NCBI GenBank assembly: GCA_040880365.1
Contig: JBBDIO010000232.1
Location: 1 to 14,141, forward strand
DNA: 14,141 nt
Direction: 5' to 3'
Source: JBBDIO01 sp040880365
GTDB lineage: Bacteria > Chloroflexota > Anaerolineae > Caldilineales > Caldilineaceae
The position numbers and the translations under genes are program-made. Below, in pieces: positions 6,400-12,831 of the stretch; position 1 is the stretch's first letter, and each line of letters begins with the position of its first letter. Under the pieces are notes generated by a model. That model ran no database searches. It worked only from the letters and a program-made list of their open reading frames with translations, and was not told where the DNA came from.

Positions 6400-8655
6400 T
6401 CAGGCATAGCGGCGGCGGGACAACGGTGGGCGCGTGCCCAGCAGATGCGCCACAAACGCCATGAATATCGCGAATACAAAGCTAACCCCGCCCGCGGCGA
6501 TGACGGCTGTCATGCCGGCCCCATGCGGGAGTGGCGCATCGGGCACAATCGCCAGCGAACCCACACTCACCTCACGGCTCGAAGCGGCGCGCTGCAATTC
6601 CAATTCCACCAGTTTCGCGCTCAGTGTATCAAACGCGCTGGCGGCGCGGTTGCGTGCCCGCGTCAAAACGTCCTGCTGCGCCGTTGTGTGTTCCAGTTCG
6701 GCCTGCAACCGGCGGATTTCGCTATCCAACTCCAGAATCAGGTTCTGGGTCGGCGCGGTCAACGACGAATAGCCGGGGATATCTTCTAATCCCTCCAATT
6801 GCAGCAAATCCTGAATCTGCTGCGCGGTCACCACATCCAGCTCGGTCTCGGCGCCCAGCGTATCGATCATCGCAGTCAGATTTCCCAACTCAAAAAGATA
6901 GGGATACTGGTTCTCAATGGCTTGCTGGATAGAGGCGCTGTAGCCGATGTACTCTGTTGCCGAGGCAGTGGCATCGCCGTTGAGCGGGTTATCTTCTGGC
7001 AGCGGTGCGCTTACGCTATTGCCCTGGGCCAGGCTCGCATTGATGAGGGGTCCGGTCTGAAAAAGTTCATCATATTTCTGGGCGATGGATGCGGAAATCG
7101 GCCCCAGATCGGCCTGCGCGGCCAAAGTTGCCAAATCGCCCAGTTCAAACAGGTCCAGATAGGTCTCCTGGACCAGCGCATAGAGGGCATCATCTTCGGG
7201 CCGCGTGCCCGCCAGTGCCGTATAGTCGTCGTTGGTAAACATGCCCTCGGTTTCTACCAGAATAGCCGCGTCGGCCTCGGCAATGCGCGACTGCAACACC
7301 TGGATCATGGCCGCCAGATCGGCCTGGACCTGCTCGACGGTCAGGTCGGTGTTATCCAGTTCCGAAATATTCAGCTGTACATAGGTGGGCAATTCCCCGC
7401 CGGTCACATACATCTGGGTTTTGAGCAGCACCAACGCCAGCGAAAGCGACGCCATATCCCCGCCATCGGCCTGGTCCACCTGATCCTGCAAGCCCTGGGC
7501 GTTTTCCAGCAAACGCCCCAGACCGCGCCGGAGATCAAACTTATTCATCAGGCGCGACAAACGGTCGCTGTGGCGTTCGTTAAACACCGCGACACGGGCA
7601 TTGGCATCGGCCTGGGTCAACGTGTCGAAGATGAGTGTCTTTTCGGTCTGCTCTGCGGTCAACGCCAAAAGACGGCTATCCAGCTCCGACTGGGCATATT
7701 GTCTAAAAAGCTGACGTCGCATATTCTGTTCGGTCTGCATCGCCAATTGGCGATTTTCGATTTCCATGGTGATCAGATCATCGAGCAGGGTGCGATTCGC
7801 CAACTGTTCACGCCGAAACGCCAGCAACCGATTGTTGCTTTGCGCCCCCAGATAGGTGGCAATCGTGTTCATGCGCGAGCCGACCGTCTCGGAAATAACC
7901 CGATTCAGAATAATCTGTTGAGTCTCGCGCAGACTGGAGATGGTGGTTTGTTTTTCATCAATCTCGCGGCGGATGACGCCCACAGTGGTCGTGCCTATAA
8001 AATCTTCCAATGCCAGTTGCGCGACGGCATAGTCGTCCTCGGCGCGCACCAGTTGTTCTTCCACTGTGGCGAAAATCTCGTCGGGCATCTGCCCATAGAT
8101 GCTATTGATATGGCGCACATAGTAGTGTGCCCACGCATTGGTAATGGCGGCGGCGAGTTCGCCGGTGTTGGCCGTGGCGCTAATCTCGATGAGATCGCCG
8201 ATCTGGTTATTGTCGGTCACGCTGGTCGCGGTAATCATGCGCATCAGGCGCGAGGGCGTCATGTTTTCCATGCCCGGCATTTCGGACAATTCGGCCAACA
8301 CCGCTTCGGCAATCTGGCCGTTGCGCACCAGCGCCACCAGAGTCGCACGGCGTGGCGCGCCACCGGCTGCGGCCGCGCCGCTGGCATCCACTTGTGTGCG
8401 CAACCCCGAATCCATATCCACATTGCTGATCACGCGTGCCACCACCACCGTTGCGCCCGCCTGATACATGATAGGCGCGTTGGCATTCTGATAATAGGTA
8501 TAGGCAGCCACCGCAGCCGTGACCAGGACGGTGAATATGATAATTTCACGCCACCAGTTCACGACGATCTGAAGATATTCGCGCAGGTCGATTTCATCAT
8601 TTGACCCAGGGGGCGGCGATGCAGTAGACGATACTTCCGGGTTGTAAACAGCCAT
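6400..8655 (-). CDS. Large Wzz-type polysaccharide chain-length/co-polymerase protein
   Basis: Polysaccharide co-polymerases set chain length in Wzy-dependent export. This 751-aa protein has the Wzz layout: a cytoplasmic N-terminus with DLREYLQIVVNWW, a membrane segment near 36-54, a very long external region rich in predicted coiled coil, and a C-terminal membrane segment near 713-738 preceded by the Pro-rich PDAPLPHG. It ends in a short basic tail, with no Walker-box tyrosine kinase domain and none encoded nearby. Typical Wzz proteins are 300-500 aa, so the external part is enlarged. Within it, LFELGDL (7132-7152) and LFELGNL (6877-6897) recur 85 residues apart, suggesting an internal duplication. 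The start is ATG at 8655, with GAGGAG 6 nt upstream. It follows the phosphoglycosyl transferase gene and ends before a strong terminator. Confidence 0.85.
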   Translation of the reverse strand: MAVYNPEVSSTASPPPGSNDEIDLREYLQIVVNWWREIIIFTVLVTAAVAAYTYYQNANAPIMYQAGATVVVARVISNVDMDSGLRTQVDASGAAAAGGAPRRATLVALVRNGQIAEAVLAELSEMPGMENMTPSRLMRMITATSVTDNNQIGDLIEISATANTGELAAAITNAWAHYYVRHINSIYGQMPDEIFATVEEQLVRAEDDYAVAQLALEDFIGTTTVGVIRREIDEKQTTISSLRETQQIILNRVISETVGSRMNTIATYLGAQSNNRLLAFRREQLANRTLLDDLITMEIENRQLAMQTEQNMRRQLFRQYAQSELDSRLLALTAEQTEKTLIFDTLTQADANARVAVFNERHSDRLSRLMNKFDLRRGLGRLLENAQGLQDQVDQADGGDMASLSLALVLLKTQMYVTGGELPTYVQLNISELDNTDLTVEQVQADLAAMIQVLQSRIAEADAAILVETEGMFTNDDYTALAGTRPEDDALYALVQETYLDLFELGDLATLAAQADLGPISASIAQKYDELFQTGPLINASLAQGNSVSAPLPEDNPLNGDATASATEYIGYSASIQQAIENQYPYLFELGNLTAMIDTLGAETELDVVTAQQIQDLLQLEGLEDIPGYSSLTAPTQNLILELDSEIRRLQAELEHTTAQQDVLTRARNRAASAFDTLSAKLVELELQRAASSREVSVGSLAIVPDAPLPHGAGMTAVIAAGGVSFVFAIFMAFVAHLLGTRPPLSRRRYA

Positions 8656-8833
8656 GAAAACTCCTCAACAAACACGCTAGGTGCGCAGTTCATGTACGCG
8701 GAAATGCGATAGTAAAAATGTGTCTGGGAATTATGCCATGATTCGACGAAACCCCAGAGATTTACCCAGCCCGAAACGCCGGGAAATCATGCCCAGAGCC
8801 AGCCAGGGGAGGCATAGTTGAGTCTAGCAGGAG

Positions 8834-8891
8834 AAAAAGTACGAGACACGCGCATCGGATAGCAGGGAGCCAGGCGGTTAACGCGATGCGC
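8834..8891 (-). terminator. Possible terminator or stem after the phosphoglycosyl transferase gene
   Basis: GCGCATCG (8850-8857) and CGATGCGC (8884-8891) are perfect 8-bp inverted arms with a 26-nt spacer. On the minus strand the stem is followed, after 11 nt, by TTTTT (8838-8834). The T-run is too distant for a textbook terminator, so this is weak. The right arm overlaps the first bases of the tandem repeat. Confidence 0.3.
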
Positions 8892-8966
8892 CGCGGCCTC
8901 GCAGCACGGTCAATATGCGCCGCGGCCTCGCAGCACGGTCAATATGCGCCGCGGCCTCGCAGCACG
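8886..8966. repeat. 29-bp tandem repeat, 2.8 copies, copying the end of the phosphoglycosyl transferase gene
   Basis: Two identical 29-bp copies (8886-8914, 8915-8943) are followed by 23 matching bases (8944-8966). The unit contains CCGCGGCCTCGCAGCACG. The partial third copy encodes the last codons of the minus-strand gene (VLRGRGA), and the stop codon at 8939-8941 lies in copy 2. The unit is not a multiple of three. There are no spacers between the copies, so this is a tandem array and not a CRISPR. Confidence 0.95.
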
Positions 8967-10372
8967 ACTGCAATTGTACGCCAGAGGATCTGAATATCCA
9001 ACCACCAGGAATAATGTTGGATGTAGTAGATATCCTGTTCGGTGTGCAGGTGCATGGGGTTGTCGCTGCGCCCGTTGATCTGCCACCAGCCGGTAATACC
9101 CTGGGGCACGGCAAAGCGTTTGCGCTGCCACGGCTCATATTTATCCACCAGCCACGGCTGTTCGGGGCGCGGCCCCACCAGACTCATCTCGCCGCGCAAC
9201 ACGTTAATCAACTGGGGCAATTCATCCAGGCTGGTGCGCCGAATCCAGCGTCCGATGTGGGTAACGCGCGGGTCGCGGGCATGTTTGTGTAAGATTTTGC
9301 CGCGGTCATCCACCTGGTTGAGCTTGGTCTGCAACTTTTCGGCGTTGGGCACCATCGAGCGGAATTTGAGCATCTCGAAAAGCTTGCCGTTTTCCCCCAC
9401 CCGCAGCGGACGATAGAAAATCGGCCCCCGATCTTCCAGCTTGATTGCCAAGGCGATCAAAAGCATGATGGGGCTAAAGATCAACAATACCAGCATAGAC
9501 AACACAATATCCATCAGCCGTTTGCCAAAGCGGTGAAACCCGTCGATGGCCGGATCGCGCAGGCCAATCAGGGGAATCCCGCCCAGGCTTTCGATGGTCG
9601 CACCGTGAAAGGCCAGGTCGAAATAATCGGGCACCACATGCAGCCGGATCGGCAGTTGATGCAGTTCGGCGACCAGATTGGCAAGGCGCGCGTGGGCATG
9701 CAGCGGCAAGGCAATAATCACTTCGTCGATCTCATATTTCTCGACGATGCGCGTAGCGTTATCCACCTTGCCCAACACCGGCAATTCGTGAATCGTGCCC
9801 CCGACTTTGGTCGCATCGTCATCGAGAAAACCGACCAAATCCAGTGTAGTGGCGTGCTGGCTCTGCAACGTCTCCACCAATCCGCCGCCGACTTTGCCCG
9901 CGCCCACCACCAGCACGCGCGTCAATTCGTGAGAATTGCGCCGGCGCATGCGATAGTAAACGCGCAACAAGGCTCGATAGCCCAGCAGCGATGCCAGACA
10001 GACCAGATAGAAGTAGAGATAGGTCAGGCGCAACAGCTCGATGCGCCCCAGATAGAGCAAGCCGGCCAGGGCCAGGGCCGCGAGCGTATGCGCCAGAAAC
10101 ACACGCTGAAATTCATCGTACCAAAACACAACCTTGCGCGAAGAATAGGCCGATCCCAGCATGAGCGCCGCCGCCCAGAGTGCGCCGATGCCCAGATGGA
10201 AAAATCCGGTGGGCGCATATCCGCCATAGACCCCAATCCAATCTGCTTTGATAAGCTGACCAAAAGGCAACACAAAGCGCAAGCGCATACCCAGATCCAA
10301 GGCGATTTGGACAAGGAGCACATCCACAAGAAACAGGGTGACCATGTTGTTGGTACTGAATCGCTTGAACAT
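8939..10372 (-). CDS. Undecaprenyl-phosphate hexose phosphotransferase (WcaJ/PglC-type, polyprenyl PGT)
   Basis: The enzyme transfers a hexose phosphate from a nucleotide sugar to undecaprenyl phosphate, the first membrane step of exopolysaccharide assembly. The 477-aa protein has the long WcaJ layout: hydrophobic segments near 10-30, 54-76, 92-108 and 113-134, a Rossmann-like CoA-binding-3 domain with GAGKVGGG (157-164), then the bacterial sugar transferase domain from KRLMD (284-288). That domain has a re-entrant hydrophobic segment at about 287-310, FEMLKFRSM (332-340), the catalytic Asp-Glu pair in SLDELPQ (Asp383, Glu384) and SLVGPRPE (397-404). GITGWWQINGR and the family-typical GRGAY ending are present. 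The start is ATG at 10372 with only a weak GAGAAG upstream. Its 3' end is partly copied in a 29-bp tandem repeat, and its leader contains nested inverted repeats. Glucose or galactose is the likely sugar, not provable here. Confidence 0.93.
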   Translation of the reverse strand: MFKRFSTNNMVTLFLVDVLLVQIALDLGMRLRFVLPFGQLIKADWIGVYGGYAPTGFFHLGIGALWAAALMLGSAYSSRKVVFWYDEFQRVFLAHTLAALALAGLLYLGRIELLRLTYLYFYLVCLASLLGYRALLRVYYRMRRRNSHELTRVLVVGAGKVGGGLVETLQSQHATTLDLVGFLDDDATKVGGTIHELPVLGKVDNATRIVEKYEIDEVIIALPLHAHARLANLVAELHQLPIRLHVVPDYFDLAFHGATIESLGGIPLIGLRDPAIDGFHRFGKRLMDIVLSMLVLLIFSPIMLLIALAIKLEDRGPIFYRPLRVGENGKLFEMLKFRSMVPNAEKLQTKLNQVDDRGKILHKHARDPRVTHIGRWIRRTSLDELPQLINVLRGEMSLVGPRPEQPWLVDKYEPWQRKRFAVPQGITGWWQINGRSDNPMHLHTEQDIYYIQHYSWWLDIQILWRTIAVVLRGRGAY

Positions 10373-10442
10373 AGCCGCTTCTCATTCAGATTGGCTGGTA
10401 GACAGCGTTGATTGGATTTCAGACAATGGCAAACACAAATCA

Positions 10443-10554
10443 GGTGCTACACACTACAAAACAGTGCACCCAGGCAGAACTCTGCGCCGGTGGTAACACG
10501 CAATTCACAAAAACCGTGCGTATCCAGAACTGATAGATACGCACCTGGGTCCAC
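10443..10554 (-). promoter_or_regulatory. Candidate structured leader of the phosphoglycosyl transferase mRNA
   Basis: Outer arms GTGCACCCAGG (10464-10474) and CCTGGGTCCAC (10544-10554) pair at 10 of 11 positions. They enclose a perfect 9-bp hairpin (10516-10524 with 10536-10544) and a small palindrome GCAGAACTCTGC (10474-10485). A further hairpin at 10443-10470 would compete for one outer arm. The predicted transcription start is near 10557, so the structure would form the 5' end of a leader of about 185 nt. Function is inferred only; see findings. Confidence 0.4.
10509..10544 (-). terminator. Terminator-like hairpin inside the phosphoglycosyl transferase leader
   Basis: GTGCGTATC (10516-10524) and GATACGCAC (10536-10544) form a perfect 9-bp stem with an 11-nt loop. 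On the minus strand it is followed directly by GGTTTTTGTG. Its place downstream of the predicted promoter and upstream of the gene suggests a transcription attenuator, not a gene-end terminator. The stem is only moderately GC-rich. Confidence 0.45.
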
Positions 10555-10563
10555 TATGGATAC

Positions 10564-10592
10564 GTTATACTCAACGCGCGGGATACGCCCAA
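10564..10592 (-). promoter_or_regulatory. Predicted promoter of the phosphoglycosyl transferase gene
   Basis: On the minus strand TTGGGC (10592-10587, 3 of 6) and TATAAC (10569-10564, 5 of 6) are 17 nt apart. The start point would be near 10557, just ahead of the nested inverted repeats. Confidence 0.45.
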
Positions 10593-10640
10593 AGCCAAAA
10601 ATTGTGCCCACCATGCCGCGGGCAAGAATATCTCTGCTAT

Positions 10641-10667
10641 TTTACCATCTTCACACTGGGCTATGCT
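10641..10667 (+). promoter_or_regulatory. Weak promoter candidate of the O-antigen ligase-like gene
   Basis: TTTACC (10641-10646) and TATGCT (10662-10667) are 15 nt apart, shorter than ideal. Transcription would begin within a few bases of the ATG at 10679, which has no Shine-Dalgarno sequence, so a leaderless or nearly leaderless mRNA is possible. Confidence 0.3.
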
Positions 10668-10678
10668 ACACTTGTGCC

Positions 10679-12034
10679 ATGCGATTGCCGTCCTGGTGGG
10701 ATACCCCATTTTTCGTCGAGTTAATTCTGTTGGCAGTGGCCGCGCCCATTCTCTATTTTCCCCAGCGGTTTTCGCTTCCTATTCTGGGGTTGGGGGTGGG
10801 TTTGCTGCTCGCCACCTGGCTGTGGCGGCGGTGGCGACTGGGGATCTGGTATGCGCCCATTGCCGCGGCGGGCCCTATCTTCTTTCTGATTCTCATCATG
10901 CTGCCCGTCGCCGTGTGGGTTGCGCCTGCCCCCCTGCGCCTGGAACATTCCTGGCCCAAAGCCTGGGTGTTGCTCTGGAATTTCTGCCTGTTCTGGACGT
11001 TGGTGACGCATCTGACCTATAAATCCCGGCTCATTGCGCTGGCCGTAAGCGGCCTGGTGGGCGTGGGCATATTAATCGCACTCACTGCGCCCCTGGGCAC
11101 CAATTGGCTCCACAAACTGCCTCTGTCGGAGCAAATTCTCAGCCGTCTGCCTTCGGTGTTAACCGATCTTTCACGCGAAGGCGGAAGCGGCTTCCACCCC
11201 AATACCATTGCCGGAGCCTTGCTCTATGTGTTTCCTTTGCCGGTGGCGGTGACCTGGAAGTTGACGCGCCGTTTGCGTTCTTCAGGCGCGGACAATCTGC
11301 GCCCCCGTTGGGGCTTCTGGTTGCTGGGTACAGGGTGTACGCTCTATATGGGTATCGTGCTGGTCATGCTGCAATCGCGCAGCGGATATATCGGCCTGGG
11401 TGTGGGATTGCTTACCCTGGCGCTCATCGATCATCGTCTGGGTCGCCGTTTGTTAGGCGCAGGCGTACTGCTGTTTGGTATAGTTGTAACACTCTTCCCC
11501 GCCCAGCTCGTTGAATTATTGGCAGATGCGCCCCCTGCCGAGGCTATGGGCGGGGCCGAAAATCTGACCGGCTTTCGGGTCAATCTGTGGCAGCATACCC
11601 TGGCATTGGTCCAGGATTTCCCGCTTACCGGTATCGGATTGGGTACCTTTCCGGAAGTTGCCCCTCTCTACTATCCCGTCTCCGTATTTGCAGGCTATTA
11701 TATGGGCCATGCCCATAATTTTTGGCTGCAAATTGCAATGGACTTTGGGGTTCCTGGCCTGCTTGCTGTGCTGACGCTCTATGCGCTGGCGGTCATCAGT
11801 CTGATACGGGCCTGGCGTGCCACACGCAGCAGCGGCATTTTGCCGTTTGCCGACCCCGATCTGGAACGTGCGCTTGTGCGCGGGTTGATTGGCTGCCTCA
11901 CGGCCCAAACAGTCTATAGCCTCACCGACTCCATCTCTATGGGCGCGACTGCCAACCTGCTGTTCTGGTACCTTTTCGCCCTCATCCTTGCCCTGGGCTA
12001 TCAGGCGCAAAAGTCACTGCAACAAACGCCGTAA
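10679..12034 (+). CDS. O-antigen ligase/polymerase family membrane protein (Wzy_C type)
   Basis: The 451-aa protein is strongly hydrophobic, with about ten membrane segments. It carries the Wzy_C signature: an Arg in FRVNLWQHTL (Arg300), the loop FPLTGIGLGTFPEVAP, then GHAHNFWLQIAMDFGVPG with His346. The family joins lipid-linked glycans to each other (Wzy) or to an acceptor (WaaL-type), using the outer membrane-face loop. The start is ATG at 10679 (MRLPSWWDTPFF). The frame is open to 10412, but that extension is hydrophilic and overlaps the predicted promoters. No ribosome binding site precedes the ATG. It is divergent from the phosphoglycosyl transferase and convergent with the TagA-type gene, 31 bp away. 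Polymerase and ligase roles cannot be separated by sequence. Confidence 0.87.
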   Translation: MRLPSWWDTPFFVELILLAVAAPILYFPQRFSLPILGLGVGLLLATWLWRRWRLGIWYAPIAAAGPIFFLILIMLPVAVWVAPAPLRLEHSWPKAWVLLWNFCLFWTLVTHLTYKSRLIALAVSGLVGVGILIALTAPLGTNWLHKLPLSEQILSRLPSVLTDLSREGGSGFHPNTIAGALLYVFPLPVAVTWKLTRRLRSSGADNLRPRWGFWLLGTGCTLYMGIVLVMLQSRSGYIGLGVGLLTLALIDHRLGRRLLGAGVLLFGIVVTLFPAQLVELLADAPPAEAMGGAENLTGFRVNLWQHTLALVQDFPLTGIGLGTFPEVAPLYYPVSVFAGYYMGHAHNFWLQIAMDFGVPGLLAVLTLYALAVISLIRAWRATRSSGILPFADPDLERALVRGLIGCLTAQTVYSLTDSISMGATANLLFWYLFALILALGYQAQKSLQQTP

Positions 12035-12065
12035 TAAACGCCAACGCTGTAAGCCACAGTTCTGC

Positions 12066-12827
12066 TTACCGATAAAAGCCCAGCCGCGACCAGAACACGC
12101 GCCATAAAAACAGCGGATTGCCCACCACATAGCGTTTCCAGAGGCGTTGAGGTTCGATCAGAAGACGGGCCGCCCATTCCAGCCCGTTGTCCGTCATCCA
12201 CTTTGGCCCTCGCCGCAAAGACCCCGACAAATAATCAAAGACTGCGCCGCCGGTCAAGGCGATGTTGGCATCCAGAGCATCCCAGTTTTCTGCCAGCCAT
12301 TGCTCCTGGATCGGCATCCCAAAGCCCACAACCAAAATATTGGGGCGCAGTTCATTGATGCGCTGAATCACAGCCTTGTTTTCTGCCGAATCGCGAGCGC
12401 GATCAAAATAACCGTGCTGGACTCCGACAATTTTGAGTCGGGGAAAGCGCGTCTGAAGCCGCTGCGCGGCTTGCTCTGCCACGCCGGGCTTGGCGCCCAG
12501 AAAAAAAAATGAGAGTTGGCGCGGCTCGGCATAGGCAGCCAATTCCCACATCCAGTCGGCGTATGTAATTCGCTCGGGGACTTTCTCGCCCAATAAACGC
12601 GCCGCCAGCATGACCCCAATGCCATCACAAAAGACAATTTCCGCCCGATTGAAGAAATTCTTGAGGTCACGGTCGGTATGCGCCAGATTCATAGCATGGA
12701 CATTCACATTCAGAACCAAAGCTCTATCATGACGTGCAATGGTCGCATCCATGTACGCGTGGAGGTCATCTTTGGTAATAGGGTGGACAGTGACGCCCAG
12801 AATACCAATTTCGTTCGGTTTATACAT
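12066..12827 (-). CDS. WecB/TagA/CpsF family glycosyltransferase
   Basis: Members move an N-acetylmannosamine-type or related sugar onto a lipid-linked acceptor in teichoic acid, enterobacterial common antigen or capsule synthesis. The 253-aa protein has NVNVHAMN (40-47), CDGIG with the expected catalytic Asp68, PERITYAD (84-91), FFFLGAKPG (107-115) and VVGFGMPIQE (166-175). The C-terminal stretch from GGAVFDYLSG through RRGPKWM and GLEW to the basic membrane-associating end is typical of the family. The frame is open upstream to 12941, but ATG at 12827 gives the normal N-terminus and lies 4 nt after the preceding stop, suggesting translational coupling. No clear ribosome binding site is seen. 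The neighbouring polymerase-like gene supports a role in surface polysaccharide. The sugar used is unknown. Confidence 0.92.
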   Translation of the reverse strand: MYKPNEIGILGVTVHPITKDDLHAYMDATIARHDRALVLNVNVHAMNLAHTDRDLKNFFNRAEIVFCDGIGVMLAARLLGEKVPERITYADWMWELAAYAEPRQLSFFFLGAKPGVAEQAAQRLQTRFPRLKIVGVQHGYFDRARDSAENKAVIQRINELRPNILVVGFGMPIQEQWLAENWDALDANIALTGGAVFDYLSGSLRRGPKWMTDNGLEWAARLLIEPQRLWKRYVVGNPLFLWRVFWSRLGFYR

Positions 12828-12831
12828 AAAT

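Larger units (their letters stand above)
10373..10678. other. 306-bp divergent intergenic region without a gene
   Basis: The stretch lies between the phosphoglycosyl transferase (minus) and the O-antigen ligase-like gene (plus). The plus-strand frame is open across it as an extension of the downstream gene, but the translation there is hydrophilic and unlike any ligase N-terminus, so I treat it as non-coding. It holds a predicted minus promoter, a weak plus promoter and a set of nested inverted repeats. Confidence 0.6.

Noticed and set aside
6799..8604. A 601-codon open frame antisense to the Wzz-like gene
   Set aside because: Same type of shadow: no domain, biased composition, and the opposite strand has a complete protein with membrane segments, good ribosome binding site and terminator.
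6349..8694. The 12-mer GCGCAGTTCATG on both sides of the Wzz-like gene (6349-6360 and 8683-8694), suggesting flanking repeats of a mobile unit
   Set aside because: Several 12-base repeats are expected by chance in 14 kb, the match does not extend, and no transposase or target duplication is present.
8886..8966. CRISPR-like array
   Set aside because: The repeat units abut directly with no spacers, there are fewer than three full copies, and no cas genes are present.
10412..10678. N-terminal extension of the O-antigen ligase-like frame
   Set aside because: The 89 extra residues are hydrophilic and unlike family N-termini. No start in this stretch has a ribosome binding site, and the DNA holds inverted repeats and predicted promoters.
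12049..12069. Inverted repeat GTAAGC/GCTTAC between the convergent ligase-like and TagA-type genes as a bidirectional terminator
   Set aside because: The stem is only 6 bp, is not GC-rich, overlaps a stop codon, and lacks a T-run on either side.
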